Source: Leptasterias polaris (Eukaryota > Echinodermata > Asteroidea > Forcipulatida > Asteriidae). Taken from it: a DNA stretch of 64,000 bases. Positions within the stretch are counted from its first letter, which is position 1. The number at the start of each line of letters is the position of its first letter. Made by a program: the position numbers and the translations under genes. Below the pieces are notes generated by a model that was not told where the DNA came from, searched no databases, and was given only the letters and a program-made list of their open reading frames with translations. Below, in pieces: positions 61,001-64,000 of this stretch. The DNA lies in NCBI GenBank assembly GCA_037783415.1, contig JAZGTN010000044.1, forward strand, positions 2,241,501 through 2,305,500, in the 5' to 3' direction.

Positions 61001-61303
61001 ACCAATCACAACCGCGAAATCTGATCACCATTTGAGCCGTTTGGTGATCTTTGCACTAATGGTGTTCGGGTTTCGCGGCTGTGATTGGTCAACTCGTAAG
61101 GAGGCGGGGCTTAATGAATCGAAGGTACACCCTGCCTTAAACACGTCTCTGGTTTCCTCTTGCAGACAAAAGCAAGACACTCCCCCTGGACGGCTCTTCT
61201 CACAAGTATGTGGACCAAATTGCTCTTGAGGAAGACAACCGCATCTTGAAGGTGATTGAGGCGTATTGCACCAGCGCTGGGTCAAGAAACACCATCAACT
61301 CGG
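18804..61303 (+). CDS. ARHGEF7: PIX-type Rho/Rac guanine nucleotide exchange factor (SH3-DH-PH), 12 exons, 3' end outside window
   Basis: Exons 18804-19017, 39871-39935, 41144-41238, 45947-46042, 52860-52982, 53537-53675, 54840-54899, 56093-56173, 56934-57080, 58828-59106, 59991-60201 and 61166-61303 join in phase into 549 residues. SH3 about 15-70 (ARFDF, GGWWEG, GWFPSNFV), DH about 94-264, PH about 290-400, then SCLRPGPP and the EEDNRILKVIEAYCTSA block typical of PIX. PIX proteins exchange GDP for GTP on Rac1/Cdc42; their SH3 binds PAK and a later segment binds GIT, at focal adhesions and synapses. The start ATG has A at -3, is the first in frame with the SH3, and gives a protein without a CH domain, like beta1-PIX. 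The GIT-binding and coiled-coil parts should be further downstream. Orthology to ARHGEF7 rather than ARHGEF6 cannot be settled here; a single invertebrate PIX gene is likely. Confidence 0.92.
20134..20500. mobile_element. PIF/Harbinger-like MITE, copy 1
   Basis: Inverted termini GGCCAAGTAAAA / TTATTTGGCC, further pairing of CAGTTGATCGTCC with GGACGATCAACTG, and flanking TTA at 20131-20133 and 20501-20503. A TTA duplication with GGC-starting termini is the PIF/Harbinger pattern. Interior shares gcggccatcttgg and ggccgcatcc with copy 3. Confidence 0.65.
20712..20979. mobile_element. 268-bp foldback MITE
   Basis: GAAATAACTATAAATAGTAA (20714 onward) is repeated inverted ending at 20977 (21 bp perfect). 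A second paired block is AGAGCCGGTGT (from about 20795) with ACACCGGCTCT (20887-20897). Terminal arms of roughly 100 bases. Confidence 0.7.
21120..21150. repeat. (GTACAT)n microsatellite
   Basis: GTACATGTACATGTACATGT tract. The self-complementary hexamer unit recurs at 21330-21352, 22660-22870, 23056-23096, 23760-24250, 25135-25175, 35015-35030 and elsewhere. Confidence 0.85.
23056..23096. repeat. (GTACAT)n microsatellite, longest tract
   Basis: About six perfect units of the self-complementary hexamer GTACAT, so either strand can fold on itself. Confidence 0.9.
24287..25000. mobile_element. TA-flanked TIR element (Tc1/mariner-like MITE)
   Basis: Termini ATTTCCTGCGGATAAGGCGC and its inverse GCGTCTTATCCGCAGGAAAT agree at 19 of 20 positions and are flanked by TA (24285-24286, 25001-25002). 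Several internal TAAGGCGC / TAAGACGC copies; the right end holds the perfect palindrome ATAAGACGCGTCTTAT. No transposase. Confidence 0.7.
26175..27738. mobile_element. 1.56 kb TIR element with subterminal repeats
   Basis: CAGGGAACGATTTC is repeated inverted as GAAATCGTTCCCTG, flanked by TTATG at 26170-26174 and 27739-27743. Subterminal repeats GCATAGCAAA (left) and GCATCGCAAA / GCGATCC (right) are many. CAGGG ends suggest hAT, but the visible duplication is only 5 bp. Confidence 0.65.
29225..29620. repeat. Degenerate tandem array
   Basis: Repeated blocks gtgtgtgtgtgagtaggta, attcaaaccggggacctata and ggtccacggttgctatcacaaag occur two to three times each. Confidence 0.7.
29702..30657. mobile_element. 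956-bp TIR element with 6-bp duplication
   Basis: CAGACCTTCGTTT / AAACGAAGGTCTG perfect 13-bp termini, flanked by TTTACC at 29696-29701 and 30658-30663. Subterminal GGAGCTC (left) and GGAGCGC (right) repeats. Superfamily unclear. Confidence 0.65.
31770..32085 (-). mobile_element. SINE fragment (family with tRNA-Ser/Leu-like head)
   Basis: On the minus strand: body with GGGACGTAAAGCCG and CTGGTTTGATCGG, ending gcgctatataagaagcc(ATT)n; head missing. Confidence 0.7.
32473..32626. mobile_element. 154-bp palindromic element with CCAAT and GC boxes, copy 1
   Basis: Ends GATCCATTAAGCC and GGCTTAATGGATC are inverted. Inside are GACCAATCACA / TGTGATTGGTC and ggcggggc. A near-identical copy is at 60969-61122. 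Confidence 0.75.
32822..34046. mobile_element. PIF/Harbinger-like element, copy 2 (1225 bp)
   Basis: The 28-bp perfect termini GGCCAAACAAAATAATATGT... return inverted as ...ACATATTATTTTGTTTGGCC, flanked by TTA on both sides (32819-32821, 34047-34049). Interior GC-rich and non-coding. Confidence 0.8.
37378..37633. mobile_element. CCCAATTTCATGG foldback MITE
   Basis: Inverted ends CCCAATTTCATGGCTCTGC and GCAGATACATGAAATTGGG. The interior has repeated gcgcttac / gtaagcg pieces. Other family members: 23292-23415, 42086-42340, 44750-44866, 55175-55412; diverged pieces at 32215, 40027-40302, 51660-51755, 51838-51935, 52015-52110. Confidence 0.75.
37931..38515. repeat. Long inverted repeat in PIX intron 1
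   Basis: GGCCAGCAGACCACCAGAAT through GGGCTGGTTGAT (37933-38108) is repeated inverted from ATCAACCAGCCC (38374) to GGTGGTCTGCTGGCC (38514). Arms about 150-180 bp, with small gaps. Confidence 0.75.
38840..39335 (-). repeat. AAGGCCATTTTCAT interspersed repeat, three adjacent copies
   Basis: Minus-strand copies at 38865-39030, 39040-39130 and 39185-39335; a + copy at 19365-19515 and a minus copy at 28790-28935. Shared core: GAGGGCAAGGCCATTTTCAT, CTTCCATTGGAAAAT, GGCACCAAGGCCAAGACCA. Open frames over it are not conserved as protein. Confidence 0.7.
39871..39935 (+). CDS. ARHGEF7: PIX coding exon 2: SH3-DH linker
   Basis: 65-nt exon between tttcttccag and gag|gtaaaa encoding GPSQSKEGAIEETEKQKYYE-E. 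Phase 1 in, 0 out; YYEE leads into the DH domain like KSYYNVV of vertebrate PIX. Confidence 0.85.
40295..40455 (-). mobile_element. SINE fragment
   Basis: Minus-strand body and tail pieces (tgggtgtctcaaagtgctca, gatgtggtgcgatctgcagcc, ggggcaaaccccttt) of the common family; heavily diverged. Confidence 0.55.
41144..41238 (+). CDS. ARHGEF7: PIX coding exon 3: DH start
   Basis: VVQSLLESERRHEQELRALL then TSYLRPLESAN; CR1 of the DH domain, the E of LLESE being the residue that contacts the GTPase switch in this family. Donor at|gtaagt, phase 2. Confidence 0.92.
41500..41662. repeat. 163-bp near-perfect hairpin in PIX intron 3
   Basis: Outer arms GAAATATTGACTGCT and its inverse, then GGGGCACAGTTAAAATT...CATGACTATGCCC pairing over about 55 bases with two or three mismatches; 13-nt loop at 41573-41585. 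Confidence 0.85.
42086..42340. mobile_element. CCCAATTTCATGG foldback MITE
   Basis: CCCAATTTCATGGCTCTGC at 42088 and GCAGAGCCATGAAATTGGG near 42320-42338 are perfect inverse ends. Interior closely matches 37378-37633. Confidence 0.8.
42534..42734. repeat. 12-bp microsatellite (CTGTTCTTCCGT)n
   Basis: About 16 copies in PIX intron 3. A multiple of three with no stop on either strand, so it produces long low-complexity open frames both ways that are not genes. Confidence 0.9.
43516..44304. mobile_element. TTAA-flanked MITE (family P1), interrupted twice
   Basis: Ends AGGGTGTGTAC and GTACACACCCT with TTAA at 43512-43515 and 44305-44308. A SINE tail (43527-43605) and a P2 MITE (43845-44210) sit inside it. 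An uninterrupted relative is at 47150-47482. TTAA duplications are the piggyBac pattern. Confidence 0.75.
43845..44210. mobile_element. TTAA-flanked MITE (family P2), nested
   Basis: 366 bp; ends AGGCACTGTACACGTTTGGT and CGTGTTCAGTGCCT, TTAA at 43841-43844 and 44211-44214. A near-identical inverted copy is at 57206-57573. Confidence 0.85.
44309..44692. mobile_element. TTAA-flanked MITE (family P2-related), abutting
   Basis: Starts AGGGAAGGTGTACGTTTGGT directly after TTAA 44305-44308 and ends ATGTATACTTTGCCT before TTAA 44693-44696. The interior is a diverged relative of P2. Confidence 0.65.
44750..44866. mobile_element. Short CCCAATTTCATGG-family MITE
   Basis: TTTCATGGCACGGCTTACC and GTAAGCAGAGCCATGAAA inverse ends with gcttacag / ctgtaagcg interior. 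Confidence 0.6.
45071..45692. mobile_element. PIF/Harbinger-like MITE, copy 3
   Basis: GGCCAAGTAAAATAAATAAC...ATGTTGCTCG and inverse CGAGCAACAT...TTATTTATTTTACTTTGCC, flanked by TTA (45068-45070, 45693-45695). Interior atggcggccatctt like copy 1. Confidence 0.75.
45947..46042 (+). CDS. ARHGEF7: PIX coding exon 4: DH
   Basis: LSGREFAHLCGNIEELLTFQ then QTLLATLEENA; matches the vertebrate PIX segment with GNLEEI..FQQ. Acceptor ccctctacag, donor aa|gtaagt. Confidence 0.9.
46075..46420. repeat. TATGCCTG foldback repeat with tRNA B-box-like segment
   Basis: CAGGCATATTAC...GGTGGGAT pairs with GGTTCGAATCCCACC...GTAATATGCCTG, with a shared left arm (ggggataaaaga, acccatacactgatgtg, ctgtatactcagtac). 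Relatives at about 52195-52520 and 59165-59690. Confidence 0.6.
47150..47482. mobile_element. TTAA MITE family P1, uninterrupted copy
   Basis: TTAAAGGGTGTGTACATGTACAACATTGG at the left and CAATGTTGTACACACCCATTAAAG at the right. The interior matches both halves of 43516-44304 and shows the pre-insertion site gattgagcttgaactttc. A 5' end fragment (47660-47690) lies just downstream. Confidence 0.75.
47694..47764 (+). mobile_element. tRNA-like SINE head
   Basis: ATAGCTCAGTTGGTAGAGCG...GGTTCAAATCCCGCT has good A and B boxes, but the anticodon and T stems mispair and the 5' acceptor side does not pair fully, so it reads as SINE rather than a working tRNA. Confidence 0.6.
47838..47950 (-). mobile_element. 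SINE tail fragment
   Basis: (AAT)n, then tataatgcgcacatatccacc, ggatgctcaaggcgc: the 3' end of the common SINE on the minus strand. Confidence 0.6.
49455..49565. repeat. 21-bp tandem array (GGGCACCACAGCAAAAGCACA)n-like
   Basis: About five to six units (last two with AACCACA) in PIX intron 4. The unit equals one stretch of the repeat seen once at 38850-38880 (minus), so an interspersed repeat has expanded locally. Confidence 0.85.
49716..50150. repeat. Two-copy tandem duplication, about 215 bp each
   Basis: 49716-49929 and 49930-50150 both run from acaatacatttacc through GAATTTGCTGGAAATTTAAA to acagataaaaca; roughly 85% alike by eye. Confidence 0.8.
52860..52982 (+). CDS. ARHGEF7: PIX coding exon 5: DH
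   Basis: Read in the phase set by exon 4 this gives LEGRQKRIGACFMRAATQYK then TLYSSYCANHPKAVAVLTEH, the PIX GxCF...YCANHP segment. A longer open frame in another phase over the same bases is not the gene. Donor aa|gtaagt. Confidence 0.92.
53048..53110. repeat. 20-bp tandem repeat (GCAAGCTTTTGAGCTCGCAA-type)
   Basis: Three perfect units of AAGCTTTTGAGCTCGC plus flanks in PIX intron 5; the unit holds HindIII- and SacI-like palindromes. Confidence 0.85.
53537..53675 (+). CDS. ARHGEF7: PIX coding exon 6: DH CR3 region
   Basis: DELGKFMESKGASSPAIMAL then TIGLSNPFRRLDNFTNSFKE and LERHIS. The KGASSP, GLS-PF-RLD and LKELERH motifs are PIX hallmarks. Donor tca|gtaagt, phase 0. Confidence 0.95.
54840..54899 (+). 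CDS. ARHGEF7: PIX coding exon 7: end of DH
   Basis: 60-nt exon, HNHPDRIEIQTSVSVYRDIK, aligned with the last DH helix. Acceptor actttcag, donor aag|gtgagt, phase 0 on both sides. Confidence 0.88.
55135..55520 (+). mobile_element. SINE split by a CCCAATTTCATGG MITE
   Basis: SINE head gtgttgtggccgagcg...gactcaagttc to about 55172, MITE 55175-55412, SINE resumes tgatggccaagtagtagggg...gagcaagacactta. The MITE has inverse ends CCCAACTTCATGCCTCTGC / GCAGAGACATGAAATTGGG. Confidence 0.6.
56093..56173 (+). CDS. ARHGEF7: PIX coding exon 8: DH-PH linker
   Basis: NHCLRVRKLKEVELEIMTGT then IQDWEGE; matches vertebrate VRKRKELELQILT..I-NWEG. Phase 0 on both sides. Confidence 0.92.
56255..56712 (+). mobile_element. 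Full-length tRNA-derived SINE in PIX intron 8
   Basis: Head GCGTGTCGTAGCCTAGCGAA...GGTTCGAGTCC, body GGGACGTAAAGCCG and CTGGTTTGATTGGCTGCATA, end gcgctatataagaactag(TTATTA)n. Confidence 0.8.
56934..57080 (+). CDS. ARHGEF7: PIX coding exon 9: PH first half
   Basis: PIDTYGDVLKFINAAIMVDG, then KKERFCLLFPSCIVVMSATP and NMNGYIFQ; the ERYLLLFPNVLLMLSASP segment of the PIX PH domain. Phase 0 on both sides. Confidence 0.93.
57206..57573. mobile_element. TTAA MITE family P2, inverted copy
   Basis: Starts AGGCACTGAGCACGTTTGGT after TTAA 57202-57205 and ends GTGTACAGTGCC(T) before TTAA at 57575-57578. Matches the reverse complement of 43845-44210 almost throughout. A third, end-truncated relative is at 60660-60965. 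Confidence 0.85.
57995..58410 (-). mobile_element. Full-length tRNA-derived SINE in PIX intron 9
   Basis: Reverse complement of the family: (AAT)n tail, agcgctttatactcccgatgg, body, gggattcgaaccc B box and ctcggccacgacacgcc head. Confidence 0.82.
58828..59106 (+). CDS. ARHGEF7: PIX coding exon 10: PH end and Pro/Thr-rich tail
   Basis: YKIPVLAIKTNRLPDTNPNF through DREELLDAVEEIQ (end of PH), then a Pro/Ser/Thr-rich stretch with TPLTPAMPMSPAM and PQSPTLS, candidate SH3-ligand or proline-directed phosphorylation sites (inference). Donor gat|gtaagc, phase 0. Confidence 0.9.
59244..59507. mobile_element. 264-bp foldback MITE with TATA duplication, nested in another repeat
   Basis: Arms start CAGCAATCCTTCACCGATCT and are inverse-identical for about 40 bases, then pair on to CAGCGCAGTACCACCCAGGT. 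TATA flanks at 59240-59243 and 59508-59511. The host repeat (59165-59690) resumes on both sides. Confidence 0.85.
59991..60201 (+). CDS. ARHGEF7: PIX coding exon 11: CLRPGPP region
   Basis: SLPRKERNSSSTSPTRAKDF, then SCLRPGPPVSPITVWALKEG and KSPKNKRRMLQTSKRK, matching the vertebrate SCLRPAPP...SPKTMKK segment. Basic end. Donor g|gtgaga, phase 1. Confidence 0.9.
60216..60556. repeat. 19-bp minisatellite in PIX intron 11
   Basis: About 18 copies of GGTTAGTGGATGATTTGCG with block-wise variants (tta-ggg, agtgg, gcgga, agagg), starting right after the donor of exon 11. Confidence 0.92.
60969..61122. mobile_element. 154-bp palindromic element with CCAAT and GC boxes, copy 2
   Basis: Near-identical to 32473-32626, same orientation. 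Ends 43 bases before PIX exon 12. Confidence 0.8.
61166..61303 (+). CDS. ARHGEF7: PIX coding exon 12: ILKVIEAYCTSA block
   Basis: DKSKTLPLDGSSHKYVDQIA then LEEDNRILKVIEAYCTSAGS and NTINS, nearly identical to the vertebrate EEDAQILKVIEAYCTSA block before the GIT-binding region. Donor tcgg|gtaagt, phase 1. Confidence 0.93.
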
Positions 61304-61972
61304 GTAAGTAGCACTGTGAAGACCTCATCACTGCCTTCTGCTTATCCCAGAGCTTTTCCTCTAAAAAAAAACCCCATATTTTTCCTTCTTTTCCCAAGAC
61401 GAAGAGGATACAATTGCATATCATGGAAATAGTTTTGCTGAATTTTGCCTCTTCTAAAGTTTATTTTTTTGAAGGCTAGTTTGGGATGCTCAGTTATATT
61501 GTGTTTGTTTGAAGTCCCTCTGTTGTTGTCTCCCCTGTTTTCTGTTTTATGATTTGAGCTGGGGGATTGGGACTGACAGTAGATGGGGGTGTATGTCAAT
61601 AAAAACTTGAATGGTGGGTAAAGTGTTGATGGTTGGTTGAGGAACGGTTGGGTGGCAGATTAGAGGGTCAGAGCTGGGGGAGGGGGTAAGAAGATGGGTG
61701 AGGTAAAGGGGTTGTGATTTTGGAGGGTGGGGGGTCCAGTAAAAGGGAAAGGGGGCAATAATCAATGCGCAAATAGTGCATTTCATGAATACAAACAACA
61801 TGTAGGAAAAACAGAACATAATGTGTAGAACACCCTCGCCCTTGTACAATTTTTGTCCAAACAAGTAATTTTTTGTTTTGCTCTTCATACTCTTAAGTTG
61901 AACCAAGGGAAGGAGTGAAAAGTTTCCTCATTTTGTTGTTAGCTTTGCACACACATTTGTACTTTATTTCAG

Positions 61973-62050
61973 GGATCGAAGGTCATGTTTGTGGTGGTGG
62001 TAGCTCTGCTTCATACAAAGGTTTCAGAGGTTCAGAAAAGGCCTCCTTGA
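61973..62050 (+). CDS. ARHGEF7: Possible PIX cassette exon 13
   Basis: Acceptor tactttatttcag and donor ttga|gtaaga enclose 78 nt, open in the phase set by exon 12 and phase 1 on both sides, so it can be skipped without a frameshift. It encodes GIEGHVCGGGSSASYKGFRG then SEKASL, Gly/Ser-rich, with no match I recognise. Vertebrate PIX is alternatively spliced exactly after this block. Confidence 0.45.
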   Translation, partial: GSKVMFVVVVALLHTKVSEVQKRPP

Positions 62051-64000
62051 GTAAGAAATGTGAGTTGTGATTCCGGTAAAACAAAATTAAAATGGAGCAA
62101 GTGGATAAAAGGATTATTTGCCTTGTTAATCCAATACACTTCTCCTCTTCAGCTGTTTTAGAAGCGCTGTACATTCGCTGTACTCAAACCAACTCGCCTC
62201 ATATTTTAGTGACTAGCCATGCATGCCTTCTGTAGATATTTGAAGTGTAGAATAACTAGGCTCTTTTTCATACATTTACATGCAGCCATTTTGCTATGGG
62301 GGAAACATTGTCCCCCGTCTGGCGGCAATTCACTCACCTTAGACATGTTAGAGGTTTGAAACTTTGATCTCATTTGAGCTTTTTCCTGTGTTGATTTGAT
62401 GCCCTGTTCAAGATGACTTAAAGAAGCATTGTTCCACAAAAAGGGGCAGACTATTTTTGGCCTCATTTCTCACAGATTTGGGAAGAAACCGCCCCCCCCC
62501 CCCCCCCCCAAAGAAACAAAAACCAAGAGGCCAACTCTAAAAATCCATACAGTTAAACATGTACAAGATAAAAATTTAACACCCAATATTTGTCTAGACA
62601 TTTACCCATAAATCCTTGATACATTTCTCTGGCAAGATAGTCTTCCTACGTTAATCTCATTTCCAAATTTGTTTTCCCCTCAAGTTAGCAATTTTTTGAT
62701 CAGATAGCCTGAAAAGTATATAAAGGTTTATATCAAGCCTGAAAAGTATATAAAGGTTTATATCATACATGTACATTACACGTCAGCCCTTGTACTGGAT
62801 ATCATTTTTCTACTTTCTCCTAAGGGTCAAGTTTCTGATAATTTCACTGACTTTCGAAACAGTCTTTAGTTCGCAGTTTGCAATCTTTACTGTGTATACT
62901 TTTGATTCTAAAAAAGTAGAAATCTTTTGATGTGTGCTGCTTTTCCTGTTTCTGAAATGGCTGGATTTGTTTTCCAAAATGAATTTGGACCGAACTTGCA
63001 TGTTGGACTGTTTTCCTTGCTGATTGTTGAACTTCAAGTAGATTTTGAAAGGCACTGTTTTTTCTGCGCTGTGGTTCTTCATTCTGTGTAATTGATGTTG
63101 TCAGGGCCCCTGTATGCTTGATTTCTCAATTCTTGTAATGTAATAGAAGAATGCATTTTCAGATAATTTTCCGAAGCCTTGAAGTAAAACTACGCTTGAG
63201 ACAGATAGTTTATGTTAATCCTAGCAGTGCCCTGTTATGCCATTCATTTGAAGCTTTGAACTTCTACTGTGTGTTAAGAAATTGCAGACACAAATTCTAG
63301 AAACATCGATTGCAGTCGAGGCATACACAAGTTCAAAGCTGACTTCTCAAACTTGATTTTGGTTAGAACTTGAATCCTCACAGAGGTCATTTTAAGGTCA
63401 CATGGGTTTTTTTGAAACCAATAACAATGCATTTTTACGAGGGCCAATTTAATCGGGCCTACCATTACACTGTCTGAAAATCGGTTTGATTTAATGGGCA
63501 CGGGACTCTGCTGGGGTTAAGGCCATAAATTCCCATGAGGCAATATACAGGCAAGCTTGTTCAGGCAATCTCCACACTTAAAAACCCTTAGCATTTGAAT
63601 TTTCACATGAAATTTTTTCTACTTTAATCTGATTTTCATTATTATTTTTTCCCCCTCAGAAGATTAGTATAAGATTCTAATTAAATAGCATTACAAAAAG
63701 TCTTAAAGTCTATAATACTGATATACGTCAGCCCTGTACTTACATGTAGTAGAATTTCCCAGGTCATTTTTCTGAGGGCCGGTATCTGTAGTTGTACATC
63801 GTAAGACACTGTTGGAAAATTTTTCTTTTGACCTGACGTCATTTCCAACGATCAATGGTTGTGCCATTTAGAAAGTCGGATTCTGTGCGTGTTTCGCGGT
63901 TGGACGCCCACCATATCTTTACAAGTTAATTTAACTCCTGAATTAGAAGACAAAGGGCAGACAGTGTGACGTCTGTGCAGTAGGTTTCCTTTTGCGTACA
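62051..64000. other. End of window, PIX intron 13 or later
   Basis: No coding exon recognised. Poly-C tract near 62491-62510, the 30-bp duplication, and at 63325-63515 a diverged repeat of 58575-58765 (acacaagtt-aaagctgacttctcaaactt ... ctgctggggttaa). Confidence 0.5.
62708..62767. repeat. 30-bp perfect direct duplication
   Basis: The unit AGCCTGAAAAGTATATAAAG plus gtttatatca occurs twice back to back. Confidence 0.9.

Overview
The window is eukaryotic nuclear DNA from an animal. Two protein-coding genes lie head to tail on the + strand, both split into many short exons with GT-AG introns, and both run off the window (the first on its 5' side, the second on its 3' side). Everything else is introns and one intergenic gap, crowded with short non-autonomous DNA transposons, tRNA-derived SINEs and minisatellites. 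The intron-rich genes, the abundance of GTACATGTAC repeats, the tRNA-SINEs with (AAT)n tails and the many foldback MITEs suggest a marine invertebrate deuterostome, most likely an echinoderm. That is inference from composition and style; no species is claimed.

Gene 1 (1-14479) is the 3' half of an ABCC-family ABC transporter of the sulfonylurea-receptor type (ABCC8/ABCC9-like). Seventeen exons join in phase into 710 residues: end of NBD1, NBD1-TMD2 linker, TMD2, complete NBD2, stop at 14477-14479. In vertebrates these proteins are the regulatory subunits of KATP channels. Introns carry an approximately 1.3 kb hAT-like element (1129-2444), SINEs, foldback elements, a 10-bp minisatellite (about 6820-7790) and a 1.7 kb 19-bp minisatellite (9640-11320) lying just before the exon that holds the NBD2 Walker A.

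The gap 14480-18661 has polyadenylation signals for gene 1, a 14-bp CRE/MARE-like palindrome, a CTCF-like site and a candidate promoter and noncoding first exon (about 17600-17689) for gene 2.

Gene 2 (coding 18804 to at least 61303) is a PIX-type Rho/Rac guanine nucleotide exchange factor (ARHGEF7/ARHGEF6 family). Twelve supported coding exons give 549 residues in the order SH3, DH, PH, then the conserved region before the GIT-binding and coiled-coil parts, which lie beyond the window. A 78-nt phase-symmetric exon (61973-62050) is a probable thirteenth, alternative exon. The start lacks a CH domain, as in the vertebrate beta1-PIX form. The first coding intron is 20.9 kb.

The most interesting content is the transposon archaeology in the PIX introns: a PIF/Harbinger-like family with TTA duplications (three copies), a nest of TTAA-flanked piggyBac-like MITEs with a usable empty-site paralogue, a 264-bp foldback inserted in another repeat with a TATA duplication, several near-perfect hairpins, and a CTCF-core-like motif recurring inside apparently unrelated elements. 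I found no reverse transcriptase, transposase ORF, CRISPR array or convincing functional tRNA gene. The two genes have no evident functional link beyond adjacency.
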